33,901 nucleotides of DNA from CAXNKG01 sp964202965 (GTDB taxonomy: Bacteria > Acidobacteriota > Vicinamibacteria > Vicinamibacterales > UBA2999). The notes below the pieces were generated by a model. The model made no database searches. It was not told the origin of the DNA and saw only the letters and a program-made list of their open reading frames with translations. Made by a program: the position numbers and the translations under genes. Shown here piece by piece: positions 22,501 through 30,907 of this stretch (position 1 is its first letter; each line of letters opens with the position of its first letter). The stretch lies in the NCBI GenBank assembly GCA_964202965.1, contig CAXNKG010000036.1:1-33901 (forward strand). Reading direction: 5' to 3'.

Positions 22501-23730
22501 GGGAACGAGTGTGAGAATGCGGCCGCGGATGTTGTCGGTGAGCAGATAGAGCTCACCGGCCGCCCCCTGCACCACGTCGCGGATGCGTTCCGAGACGTCG
22601 CGCAGCAAGCGTTCTTCTCCAGTCACACGCTCACCCTCGATCGACAGTCGCACCAGGTCCTCGGTCGCGAGCCCCCCCACGAACAGGCTTCCCTGCCACT
22701 CGGGGAAGAGCGCGCCCGTATAGAAGGTCATGCCGCTTGGCGCGATGACGGGATCCCAGTAGTAGATCGGCTGCTCCATGCCGGCCCGCTGCGTCAGGCC
22801 GCCGGTAATCGTCGCGCCGCTGTACTCGATGCCGTACGCAATCGTCGGCCACCCGTAGTCCTGCCCCGCGCGGACGATGTTGATTTCGTCGCCGCCGCGG
22901 GTGCCATGCTCGACTTCCCAGAGCTCGCCGGTCTCTGGGTGAATCGTTGCCGCCTGGACGTTGCGATGGCCGATGGAAAACATCTGCGGCGGCACACCCG
23001 CGCGGCCGACGTACGGGTTGTCCGCCGGGATCGAGCCATCGTCATTGACGCGCGCGATCTTGCCGATGAGGCTGTCCATGACCTGCGACTGCATCCGGCC
23101 CGCCGTAATCGACCGGTCACCCATCGTCACGAAGAGGGTGCCGTCGGGAGCCCAGACGAGGCGTCCGCCAAAGTGCAGCGTCGAGTTGAGCGCCGGCGCC
23201 TGGCGGAAGATCACCTGCGCGGCGTCGATGCGTGGCGCAGTGCTCCCCCCGACGCTGCCCACGACGCCATCCACGAACCGCCCGCGCGCGACGCTCGTGC
23301 CGTTCCTGTTTCCGCCCTGCGCCTCGGAGAACGTCCAGTAGACCAACTGGTTCGTCGCGAAGTCGGGATGCAGCGAGACGTCGAGCAGGCCGCCCTGGCC
23401 GCGTGCGTCCACCGCCGGGAGGCCGTCCACGGGAGACGACAGGTTGCCGCCCGGGCTGACGACGCGCAGACGGCCGGCGCGTTCGGTGACGAGGAGACGT
23501 CCGTCGGGCAGAACGTCCATGCCCCACGGAAACTGCAGGCCCGCTGCCACCGTCAGCACATCGAAGGAGACGCTGCTGGGCTGCGCGGGTGCGTCGGTCT
23601 GGCCGGCAAACGCGGGTTGCTGACTCGTGCCGTTCGGCGGACGCAAATCGACCTGCGCCCAGGCGGAGACGCCGAGCACCATGACCGCGCCGATGAGCGC
23701 TGTGCGTCTCATGCCCCGATCGCCATGCAC
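22495..23730 (-). CDS. PQQ-dependent soluble aldose (glucose/sorbosone-type) dehydrogenase
   Basis: A 411-residue six-bladed propeller of the GSDH family (YliI/Asd type), exported by an N-terminal signal (ALIGAVMVLGVSAWAQ). Typical blade signatures are QFPWGMDVLPDGRLLVTERAG, LDVSLHPDF (His121, the catalytic base position), FSIGHRNVQ (PQQ-binding Arg) and GGDEINIV...DYGWP. It should oxidise aldose sugars in the periplasm using PQQ, passing electrons onward to a carrier. A second ATG at residue 7 (MRRTALIG) is an alternative start. It is the last gene of a minus-strand operon after slipin, nine bases apart. Confidence 0.88.
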   Translation of the reverse strand: MHGDRGMRRTALIGAVMVLGVSAWAQVDLRPPNGTSQQPAFAGQTDAPAQPSSVSFDVLTVAAGLQFPWGMDVLPDGRLLVTERAGRLRVVSPGGNLSSPVDGLPAVDARGQGGLLDVSLHPDFATNQLVYWTFSEAQGGNRNGTSVARGRFVDGVVGSVGGSTAPRIDAAQVIFRQAPALNSTLHFGGRLVWAPDGTLFVTMGDRSITAGRMQSQVMDSLIGKIARVNDDGSIPADNPYVGRAGVPPQMFSIGHRNVQAATIHPETGELWEVEHGTRGGDEINIVRAGQDYGWPTIAYGIEYSGATITGGLTQRAGMEQPIYYWDPVIAPSGMTFYTGALFPEWQGSLFVGGLATEDLVRLSIEGERVTGEERLLRDVSERIRDVVQGAAGELYLLTDNIRGRILTLVPK

Positions 23731-23738
23731 GTCCCTGC

Positions 23739-24503
23739 TTACGACTGCCGGTTGGGGGTCAGGACACGCAGCATCTCGAGCGGCAGCGGAAACACAATGG
23801 TCGAGTTGTTCTCCGATGCGATGTCGGTGAGCGTCTGCAGGTAGCGAAGCGTGATGGCGGACGGCTGCGTGTCGAGGATGGCGGCCGCCTGCGCCAGTTT
23901 CTCGGAAGCGATCAGCTCGCCCTCGGCATGGATGATCTTCGCGCGCTTCTCGCGCTCGGCCTCAGCCTGCCGCGCCATCGCGCGCTGCATGTCCTGCGGC
24001 AGGTCCACGTGCTTCACCTCCACCGCGGACACCTTGATGCCCCACGGATCGGTCTGCTTGTCGAGGATCTGCTGGAGCTGGGCGTTCAGCCGGTCGCGCT
24101 CCGCGAGCAGGTCGTCCAGCTCCGCCTGTCCCAGGACGCTGCGCAGCGTGGTCTGCGCGAGCTGCGAGGTCGCGTAGTTGTAGTTCTCCACCTCCACCAC
24201 CGCCCTGCGCGGGTCGATGACGCGGAAGTAGACGACGGCGTTCACTTTGACCGAGACGTTGTCGCGGCTGATGATGTCCTGCGGCGGGACGTCGTGCACC
24301 ACCGTCCGGAGGCTGATCTTCACGATCCGGTCGATCGGCCGGAACACGAAGACGACGCCCGGGCCCTTCGGCTGCGGCAGGAGCTTGCCGAGCCGGAAGA
24401 TGACGCCGCGTTCGTACTCGGCCAGGATCTGGATGGATGAGATGAGGTACAGAATCCCCAGTCCGATGAAGACGAGAGAGGGGGAGATGTTCAGGCCTTC
24501 CAT
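23739..24503 (-). CDS. Slipin (SPFH/band-7 membrane protein)
   Basis: A 254-residue membrane-scaffold protein. One transmembrane helix (about 9-27) is followed by an SPFH domain (AEYERGVIFRLGKL, GPGVVFVFRPIDRI, VPPQDIISRDNVSVKVNAVVYFRV), then a coiled-coil Ala/Glu-rich region (about 175-225) and QPSAITLRYLQTL. The start at 24503 has AAGGAG; the frame continuing upstream into the NfeD gene is an artefact. It overlaps NfeD by 13 bases. Slipin-NfeD pairs form large ring or raft-like membrane assemblies in bacteria, and NfeD proteases can cut the slipin C-terminus. Confidence 0.92.
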   Translation of the reverse strand: MEGLNISPSLVFIGLGILYLISSIQILAEYERGVIFRLGKLLPQPKGPGVVFVFRPIDRIVKISLRTVVHDVPPQDIISRDNVSVKVNAVVYFRVIDPRRAVVEVENYNYATSQLAQTTLRSVLGQAELDDLLAERDRLNAQLQQILDKQTDPWGIKVSAVEVKHVDLPQDMQRAMARQAEAEREKRAKIIHAEGELIASEKLAQAAAILDTQPSAITLRYLQTLTDIASENNSTIVFPLPLEMLRVLTPNRQS

Positions 24504-25840
24504 TCGTGCACTCCTTCTGACGGGGAATCGTCCAGCGGCTCGACGACCAGGGTAAGGCCCTCCAGCGCGACCGCGCGCACGGAGACGCCCGCGGCAATGG
24601 GAATGGTGCTGGTGGCGCGCCAGATCTCTCCATGGATGTCGATCTGGCCCGCCGCATCCGGTTGCAGTTCGGTTCGCGCACGGCCGGTCAGATTGATCAT
24701 CGCCTCCGCGCCGGTCTGCGCCTTCTGACGCTGCGCCTTCATCCCCAGCCGCCCGAGGAGCAGCACCCCCGCCGCCAGCCCCAGGGCTGCCGGGATGATG
24801 GTGCCGAGGCTCACGTCCACGCCGGGAACCTGCCGGGTGGACACGATCGATCCGATGACCAGCGCCACAATGCCCCCGATGCCGAGCAGGCCGAAGCTCG
24901 GGACTGTCAGTTCGAGGACGAGCAGGCCGATGCCGAACAGAATCAGCAGGATGCCCGCGACGCCCATCGGGATGATCTGTAACGCGAAGAACGCCAGGAG
25001 CAGCGAGAGTCCGCCGATCACGCCGGGCGCAATCGCCCCCGGACTCCACAGCTCGATCGTCAGGCCGAGGATCCCGAACGTCATCAGCAGATAGGCGATC
25101 TGCGGGTGGGCGATGGCGCTGAGGAACCGCTGCCGCCACGTCATGTCGATGCGGCGCACCTCGGCGTCACCCGTGTGGAGCGTGGCCGTGCGTCCGTCGA
25201 ATCGCCGGACGCTCCGGCCGTCGAGCTCCCGCAGGAGCGTCGCGAGATCCGGAACGACCAGATCGATCAGCGGAGGGGTGGCCTCGAGCGCTTCGCTGTG
25301 CGTGAACGCGCGGCTTTCGAGCACTGCCTGCTCGCTCAGCGCCACGTTGCGGCCGCGCGCGTCCGCGAGCGTTCGCGCATAGGCGGCGGTGTCGGCGGCC
25401 GCCTTCGACGAGGTGGTCTCGTCCATCGGCTCGCCGCTGCCCGACACCGGGTGGGCGGCGCCGATGTGCGTGCCTGGCGCCATGGCGGCCACGTCCGCGG
25501 CGAGCGCCAGAATGAAGCCCGCCGACGCGGCTCTCGCCCCCGACGGTCCGACGAAGACGACGACGGGCGCGCGCGACGTGATCATTCGCGACACGATGGT
25601 CCGCGTCGAATCGAGCAGCCCTCCGGGGGTCCGGAGGATGATGACGACGGCCGCGGCGCCGCTGGTGTCGGCCTCGTCCATGGCCTCGGTCAGGTATTCG
25701 GCGGAGACCGGATGGACGATGCCGTCCAGCTCGGCAACGATGACCAGGGGGCGCGGGGGAGCCGCCTCCTGAGCCGGAACTCCGCCGGGGGTTGCGAGCG
25801 TCAGCAGGCCGGCCAGCACGCCAGCCAGGGGCCGCGGCAT
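24491..25840 (-). CDS. NfeD family membrane serine protease (long form)
   Basis: A 449-residue protein: signal peptide (about 1-25), a ClpP-like serine protease domain (about 30-210, RTPGGLLDSTR and PSGARAASAG with the nucleophile Ser; Lys in TSSKAAAD as general base), four to five transmembrane helices (about 245-375) and a C-terminal OB-fold NfeD domain (about 385-449). It is the usual partner of slipin, with overlapping genes. The start is ATG 25840; the frame extends 50 codons further but across the divergent promoter region. A TACACT hexamer six bases upstream and no Shine-Dalgarno suggest a leaderless message. Confidence 0.9.
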   Translation of the reverse strand: MPRPLAGVLAGLLTLATPGGVPAQEAAPPRPLVIVAELDGIVHPVSAEYLTEAMDEADTSGAAAVVIILRTPGGLLDSTRTIVSRMITSRAPVVVFVGPSGARAASAGFILALAADVAAMAPGTHIGAAHPVSGSGEPMDETTSSKAAADTAAYARTLADARGRNVALSEQAVLESRAFTHSEALEATPPLIDLVVPDLATLLRELDGRSVRRFDGRTATLHTGDAEVRRIDMTWRQRFLSAIAHPQIAYLLMTFGILGLTIELWSPGAIAPGVIGGLSLLLAFFALQIIPMGVAGILLILFGIGLLVLELTVPSFGLLGIGGIVALVIGSIVSTRQVPGVDVSLGTIIPAALGLAAGVLLLGRLGMKAQRQKAQTGAEAMINLTGRARTELQPDAAGQIDIHGEIWRATSTIPIAAGVSVRAVALEGLTLVVEPLDDSPSEGVHEWKA

Positions 25841-25846
25841 CGCTAC

Positions 25847-25852
25847 AGTGTA
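25847..25852 (-). promoter_or_regulatory. -10-like hexamer placed for leaderless start of the NfeD gene
   Basis: On the minus strand TACACT ends six bases before ATG 25840, so transcription would begin at or near the start codon. No -35 is clear. The opposite gene (25863) also lacks a Shine-Dalgarno and has a TAGTCT hexamer (25851-25856) six bases before its ATG. Confidence 0.3.
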
Positions 25853-25862
25853 GTCTGAAGAA

Positions 25863-27299
25863 ATGGCTGCCCCGGGACAGAGGACGAACATCGAGCGCCT
25901 GCGCGACGCGGTCGAGCTGCTCGAATCCATCGCCGCGGACCGGAGCGTCCTCGAAGGTGTGCCTGAAGAGGAGCGGAAGCGCCTGCTCAAGGCGGTCTCG
26001 ACCGTGTATCACCCCGACCGCGAGGCGCGGCGCCGCAGGACGAAGGGCCTGGCGCGCGAGCTCCGCGACGCGCGCGTGAGCCGTGATCTGGAAACGCGGG
26101 CGCTCACAGGGATTCAAGCCCTGCGAAGAAAACGTATTTTCCACACTCCCAATGTGTTTCCGCCGACGGAGATTCAGGAAGAGACGCGGGAACTGGAACG
26201 TCAACATTGTTATGTGTGTAAGAAGAAGTTCACGCAGGTTCACCATTTCTACGACCAGCTCTGTCCCGCCTGCGCCGAGCTGAACTTCCGGAAGCGCACC
26301 GAACTCGCTGACCTGCGCGGGCGCGTGGCGCTGCTCTCAGGCGGGCGCGTCAAGATTGGCTACCAGGCGGGGCTGAAGCTCCTGCGCTGCGGCGCTCACG
26401 TCATCGTCACGACGCGGTTCCCGCGCGATGCGGCCAAGCGGTACTCGCAGGAGCCTGACTTCACCGACTGGAGCGATCGGCTGGAGGTGTACGGTCTCGA
26501 CCTGCGCCACACGCCGAGCGTCGAGCTGTTCTGCCGCGAGCTGCTGACCCGCCCGCGCCTCGACTTCATCATCAACAACGCCTGCCAGACGGTGCGCCGG
26601 CCGCCGGAGTTCTACGCCCACATGCTGGAGGAAGAGAAGGCGGCCGCCCGATCGCTGCCCGCAGCCGCGGGCCGTCTGGTCGGCGCCGTCGGCATCACGC
26701 ATTCGGCGGAGCTGACGCAGGTCAAGCTCCTCGAAGAGGAGCTCGCGCCGCAGGGACACTTCTTCCCGACAGGCCAGCTCGATCAGGATCTGCAGCAGGT
26801 GGACTTGCGCGGACGGAATTCGTGGCGCCTGCAGCTGGACGAGGTGCCGACGGTGGAGTTGCTCGAAGTGCACCTGGTCAACGCGGTGGCGCCGTTCATC
26901 TTCAACGCGCGGCTGAAGCCGCTCATGACACGGACGCCAGAGCGCGACAAGCACATCGTGAACGTGTCGGCGGTGGAAGGGCAGTTCTATCGTAAGTTCA
27001 AGACGACGAGGCATCCGCATACGAATATGGCGAAGGCGGCGCTCAACATGATGACGCGCACGTCGGCCACCGACTACGAGCACGACGGCATTCACATGAA
27101 CAGCGTCGATACCGGATGGGTGACCGACGAGGATCCGGCGGAGTTTGCCGCGCGAAAAGTGTCAGAGCACGGGTTTCATCCGCCGCTCGACATCGTGGAC
27201 GGCGCCGCCCGCATCGTGGATCCCATCATCGACGGGTTCAACACGGGCACGCACATGTGGGGGAAGTTTCTGAAGGACTACACAGAGACGGACTGGTAG
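25863..27299 (+). CDS. Atypical SDR oxidoreductase with Cys-rich N-terminal region
   Basis: A 478-residue protein. Residues 1-110 are helical and highly charged, with an HPD in VSTVYHPDREARRR. At 116-137 a Cys4-like cluster (CYVC, HH, CPAC) probably binds zinc. From about 150 a short-chain dehydrogenase Rossmann domain follows: GGRVKIGYQ (cofactor loop), VTTRFPRDAA, GLDLRHTPSVE, IINNACQTV (NNAG variant) and NVSAVEGQF. The YxxxK site reads THR-N-M-A-Lys (in HTNMAKAAL), so the catalytic Tyr is missing though Lys is kept. Cofactor and substrate cannot be inferred. A heptamer array begins on its stop codon. Confidence 0.8.
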   Translation: MAAPGQRTNIERLRDAVELLESIAADRSVLEGVPEEERKRLLKAVSTVYHPDREARRRRTKGLARELRDARVSRDLETRALTGIQALRRKRIFHTPNVFPPTEIQEETRELERQHCYVCKKKFTQVHHFYDQLCPACAELNFRKRTELADLRGRVALLSGGRVKIGYQAGLKLLRCGAHVIVTTRFPRDAAKRYSQEPDFTDWSDRLEVYGLDLRHTPSVELFCRELLTRPRLDFIINNACQTVRRPPEFYAHMLEEEKAAARSLPAAAGRLVGAVGITHSAELTQVKLLEEELAPQGHFFPTGQLDQDLQQVDLRGRNSWRLQLDEVPTVELLEVHLVNAVAPFIFNARLKPLMTRTPERDKHIVNVSAVEGQFYRKFKTTRHPHTNMAKAALNMMTRTSATDYEHDGIHMNSVDTGWVTDEDPAEFAARKVSEHGFHPPLDIVDGAARIVDPIIDGFNTGTHMWGKFLKDYTETDW

Positions 27300-27324
27300 G
27301 CGGTAGGCAGTAGGCGGTAGGCGG
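27297..27324 (+). repeat. Heptamer array (TAGGCGG, 4 units) beginning on a TAG stop
   Basis: Four 7-base units (TAGGCGG, TAGGCAG, TAGGCGG, TAGGCGG). The first three bases are the TAG stop of the SDR gene. It fills most of the 38-base gap to the convergent EF-P gene. Confidence 0.75.
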
Positions 27325-27337
27325 CGGTTGGTGGTTC

Positions 27338-27913
27338 TTAAACCCGGCCCGCAAACTCGCGCGTCTCTGAATGCACCTTCACGCGCTCGCCTTCCTTGAT
27401 GAAGAGCGGCACGCGGATTTCCAGTCCTGTCTCGAGCGTCGCCGCCTTGGTGACGCCGCCGCTGGCGGTATCGCCTTTGACGCCAGGCTCCGTGTAGGTG
27501 ATCGTCAGCTCCACGATCGTCGGCAGCTGGACGGCGATCGGGTTGCCGTTGAATTTCTGGATCTGGACCGGCAGGTTGTCAGAGAGCAGGAGCTTGTCGT
27601 CCCCGAGCAGGTCCCCGCGGAGCGTCAGCGTCTCGAAGCTCTCCTGATCCATGAAGTGATAGCCCTCGGTGTCCGTGTAGAGAAACGTCGAGGGTCTCAC
27701 CTCCAGGTCGGGCTCCCGGAATTTGTCGCCGGCCTTGAACGTCTTGTCGAAGACGGCGCGCGTGATCATGTTGCGCATCTTCAGGCGGACCAGCGTCTGG
27801 CCGCCGCGGGCGGTCGGCTTCGAGACTTCCACGTCGAGGCAGTGGTACGGCGCCCCCTCGTGCTCGAAGTACATCTTGCGCTTCACTTCAATCGCTTCAA
27901 TCTGGCTGGCCAT
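27338..27913 (-). CDS. efp: Elongation factor P, EfpL/YeiP-like loop
   Basis: A 191-residue translation factor that helps ribosomes past polyproline stalls. It has the three-domain layout of EF-P, with the C-terminal signature VKGDTASGG...ATLETGLEIRVPLFI. The tip of domain I reads VSKPTARGGQTL, with Arg36 at the tip and an extended loop, instead of the PGKG of canonical EF-P; it resembles the PTARG loop of E. coli YeiP/EfpL. The ATG at 27913 is used; a TTG nine bases earlier is in frame. A TATGAT hexamer (27930-27925) stands 11 bases upstream and there is no Shine-Dalgarno. Confidence 0.88.
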   Translation of the reverse strand: MASQIEAIEVKRKMYFEHEGAPYHCLDVEVSKPTARGGQTLVRLKMRNMITRAVFDKTFKAGDKFREPDLEVRPSTFLYTDTEGYHFMDQESFETLTLRGDLLGDDKLLLSDNLPVQIQKFNGNPIAVQLPTIVELTITYTEPGVKGDTASGGVTKAATLETGLEIRVPLFIKEGERVKVHSETREFAGRV

Positions 27914-27924
27914 GTGCGCCAATC

Positions 27925-27930
27925 ATCATA
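27925..27930 (-). promoter_or_regulatory. -10-like hexamer close to the EF-P start
   Basis: TATGAT on the minus strand, 11 bases from the ATG, in an AT-rich patch. It would give a leader of about five bases. No fitting -35 was found. Confidence 0.3.
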
Positions 27931-27952
27931 CTGTTCCATCATGTGAAAACAC

Positions 27953-28678
27953 GTGAAGGTCTCCATCATCGTCCCCGCCTTCAACGAAGCACGGGGTCTC
28001 GAGGCGTCCCTCCGGAGCATCCGCGCGGCCGTGTCTGCCTTCGACCGGGCGGGCTGGGAGTCCGAGCTGATCGTCTGCGACAACAACTCGACCGATCGCA
28101 CGGCCGACATTGCGCGGGCGATGGGCGCCCGTGTGGTGTTCGAGCCGATCAACCAGATCTCGCGCGCGCGCAACCGCGGGGCGGCTGCGGCGACCGGCGA
28201 GTGGCTCGTGTTCGTCGATGCCGACTCCCAACCCAGCGCGGCGCTCTTTGGCCTTGTGGTGCAGGTTGTTCAGGACGGCCGCGCCCTCGCCGGCGGCAGC
28301 ACCGTGCGACTCGACAGCCGGGATCTGGCGCCTATATTCGCCGCGGGGGCGTGGAACCTGGTCAGCCGCGTGATGCGGTGGGCGGCCGGCTCGTTCATCT
28401 TCTGCGACGCCGCGGCGTTCAGGGAGCTCGGTGGCTTCAGCCTGGAACTCTATGCAGCGGAGGAGATCGAGCTCTTCCGCCGGCTGAAGAGGCTGGCGCG
28501 CCGGCACGGGAGGACGATCGCGATCGTCGATCGTTACCCGCTCCTCACGAGCGCGCGGAAAGCGCGGCTCTACAGGCCGCGCGAAGCCTTCGCGTTCATG
28601 CTCAAGACGGTCGTCACGCGCGGGCGCACGCTGCACAATCCTCGCGACTGCTACCAGTGGTACGACGGACGACGGTAG
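27953..28678 (+). CDS. Family 2 glycosyltransferase
   Basis: A 241-residue GT-A enzyme beginning with GTG. It has VSIIVPAFNEARGLEASLRSI, the nucleotide-binding VCDNNSTDRTADIA, the RNRGAAAATG segment, and the metal-binding DAD in VFVDADS. A later AAEEIELFRRL supplies the ED-like acceptor motif. No membrane helix is clear, so it is cytoplasmic or peripheral. The sugar and acceptor are not known. It is divergent from EF-P by 39 bases. A heptamer array starts on its stop. Confidence 0.87.
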   Translation: MKVSIIVPAFNEARGLEASLRSIRAAVSAFDRAGWESELIVCDNNSTDRTADIARAMGARVVFEPINQISRARNRGAAAATGEWLVFVDADSQPSAALFGLVVQVVQDGRALAGGSTVRLDSRDLAPIFAAGAWNLVSRVMRWAAGSFIFCDAAAFRELGGFSLELYAAEEIELFRRLKRLARRHGRTIAIVDRYPLLTSARKARLYRPREAFAFMLKTVVTRGRTLHNPRDCYQWYDGRR

Positions 28679-28705
28679 GCTCTGGGCTCGAGGCTCCGGG
28701 CTCTA
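28678..28705 (+). repeat. Heptamer array (GGCTCTA-like, 4 units) on a TAG stop
   Basis: Four 7-base units (GGCTCTG, GGCTCGA, GGCTCCG, GGCTCTA) between two convergent genes. The first G is the last base of the TAG stop of the glycosyltransferase. The array reaches the last bases of the DUF3014 gene and fills the whole gap. Unit and position match 22431-22460. Confidence 0.75.
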
Positions 28706-29523
28706 GGGAAGACGCTCTCGCGGAATGCCGAGCGCGAGCGCGATGTCCCTCAGCTTCGCCTGCACGCGCGGCGCGCGCTCCGGTCCCATGCGCAACAGAT
28801 GCTTCTGCGCCGGTGACAGCGCCTGGAGCTGCGGATTGGTGAAGGCATAGCCGACGGGCTTCGCCGGCACGAGCGTCTCGTTTCCGCGAACCGGCGGCGC
28901 CTGCAGCAGCGCGATGATCGCCTGCTCGAGCGCGCGGTCGAACGACACGCCCCGTCCCATCTCGAGATACGCCTCCTCGACGCGCGGCCGCAGCATCGAA
29001 TACATCTGCGCCGCGCGCACCGGATCGATCGATTCCATCGCGGCGGTGAGCGGCTCGTAGCGAGGGTAATTGCGGGGATCCGGGCGTGTCTGACCGCCTC
29101 GACCCGCCACCCGGAACGGGCCGGCCGGCGTGACCTCGGTCAGCTGCTTCCGGACCGGCTGGCCGTAGGCGATGTTGTCGATGACGACCGTGAAGCGTCG
29201 AAGAATGCCGTCGGTCGCGAGCCACGAGACCAGGAGCGGATGCGACGAGAGCCCCATGGCGAGCGTGCGCACCAGCGTGTCGGTTTCATCGAGCGGCGGG
29301 AGCGGGATCTCCGGCAGGCGGTCCGCCGGCGCGTCGCCGGCGGAGCCGGCGTCCGGCGCCGCGGCCGGGTCCTGGGGCGCGGGACCGTCGCGCATCACAT
29401 ACCAGCCGACCGCCACCGCAACGACAATCAGCAGCGCGCCGGCGACCAGCCCCGTCCTCGATTCGCGCACCGGGGGCGGGGCAGCGGCGTCTTTCGACAG
29501 CTCGTAGTCGGAGACGTCAGTCA

Positions 29524-29524
<1 letters not shown>
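28703..29524 (-). CDS. DUF3014 family membrane-anchored protein
   Basis: A 273-residue protein with one transmembrane helix (about 25-44, after ESRTGL), a Pro/Ala-rich linker and a DUF3014 domain (VSWLATDGILRRFTVVIDNIAYG, RYEPLTAAMESIDP, LRPRVEEAYLEMG, KHLLRMGPERAPRVQAKL). The N-terminus should be cytoplasmic and the domain periplasmic. The function is unknown. The start is ATG 29524, whose A is also the last base of the TGA stop of the upstream gene (TGATG), with GGAGG before it. Confidence 0.85.
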
Positions 29525-30099
<575 letters not shown>

Positions 30100-30107
30100 A
30101 TAGCGCG

Positions 30108-30113
30108 ATTGTA
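30108..30113 (-). promoter_or_regulatory. -10 hexamer placed for leaderless start of the TMEM175 gene
   Basis: TACAAT on the minus strand ends eight bases before ATG 30099. Transcription would start within one or two bases of the start codon. No -35 was found. Confidence 0.35.
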
Positions 30114-30125
30114 GGGGAATTGGGA

Positions 30126-30131
30126 CACAAT
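30126..30131 (+). promoter_or_regulatory. -10-like hexamer placed for leaderless start of the DUF457 gene
   Basis: CACAAT ends six bases before ATG 30138, with no Shine-Dalgarno in the gap (GGCGCC). This mirrors the divergent TACAAT at 30108-30113. No -35 was found. Confidence 0.25.
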
Positions 30132-30137
30132 GGCGCC

Positions 30138-30797
30138 ATGTTCGTCGGACATCTGGCGGTCGCGCTTGCTGCCAGGCGTGCCTCGCCCCGTACGCCGCTG
30201 GCCGCGCTTGCCGCGGCTGCCTTCGGCCTGGACCTGATCTGGCCGGTGCTGCTGCTGACCGGTCTCGAGCGCGTGCGCATTGCCCCCGGCATCACAGCCT
30301 TCACGCCCCTCGACTTCGAGCACTATCCCTGGAGCCACAGCCTCAGCATGGCCGTCATCTGGGCCGTGGCCGCCGGCCGCCTCTACGTGCTGCGCTCGAA
30401 GCACGTGGCCACCGCCGGCGTGATCGGCCTGGTCGTCGTCAGCCACTGGGTGCTCGACTACCTTACCCATCGGCCCGACCTTCCGCTCTGGCCGGGCGGA
30501 CCGCTGGTGGGACTCGGGCTGTGGAATTCGATCCCTGCGACCTTTGCCGTGGAGGGCGCGCTGTTTGCCGGCGGGATCGCCGCGTACCTGGCGGGGACGC
30601 GCGCCCGGACGCCCGCGGGCCACTGGGCGTTCTGGTCGCTCGTGGCGTTCACCACCGTCATCTGGGCGAGCGGTCCGTTCTCGCCGCCGCCGCCGAGCGC
30701 GTCCGCGATTGCGACCGTCGGCCTCGCGATGCTGCTGTTCCCGCTCTGGGCGCACTGGATCGATCGGCACCGCACCGCTATTCGTGGGATGTCGTAA
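30138..30797 (+). CDS. DUF457 / YdjM-like membrane metal-dependent hydrolase
   Basis: A 219-residue membrane protein with a His-rich pattern: GHLAVALAARR at the N-terminus, HYPWSHSLSMA (about 67-77) and VVSHWVLDYLTHRPDLPLWPGGP (about 105-127). These are the conserved motifs of the inner-membrane LexA-regulated hydrolase-like family. Five to six helices are visible. The substrate is unknown. The first ATG with the conserved GHLA start is chosen over an earlier in-frame codon in the divergent promoter. Confidence 0.78.
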   Translation: MFVGHLAVALAARRASPRTPLAALAAAAFGLDLIWPVLLLTGLERVRIAPGITAFTPLDFEHYPWSHSLSMAVIWAVAAGRLYVLRSKHVATAGVIGLVVVSHWVLDYLTHRPDLPLWPGGPLVGLGLWNSIPATFAVEGALFAGGIAAYLAGTRARTPAGHWAFWSLVAFTTVIWASGPFSPPPPSASAIATVGLAMLLFPLWAHWIDRHRTAIRGMS

Positions 30798-30840
30798 GGT
30801 TTACAGGACGCGAAACGTTACACGCGGCTGAGGCGCAGGC

Positions 30841-30906
30841 GGATACTAGGGACGGATACCAGGGACGGATACCAGGGACGGATACTTAGGGACGGATACT
30901 AGGGAC
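30841..30906 (+). repeat. 13-14-bp tandem array ending at the start of the 7TM sensor gene
   Basis: Five units of GGATACTAGGGAC, GGATACCAGGGAC (twice), GGATACTTAGGGAC and GGATACTAGGGAC. The 14-base unit is two 7-base halves (GGATACT, TAGGGAC); the others lack one base. Only one C separates it from ATG 30908. Each unit holds an AGGGA that could act as a ribosome site, though the nearest is only two bases from the start codon. The 30798-30840 stretch shows nothing further. Confidence 0.8.
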
Positions 30907-30907
30907 C

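Noticed and set aside
23739..25139. Slipin with a 200-residue N-terminal extension
   Set aside because: The extension is the NfeD gene read in another frame; ATG 24503 has AAGGAG and begins the usual slipin N-terminus.
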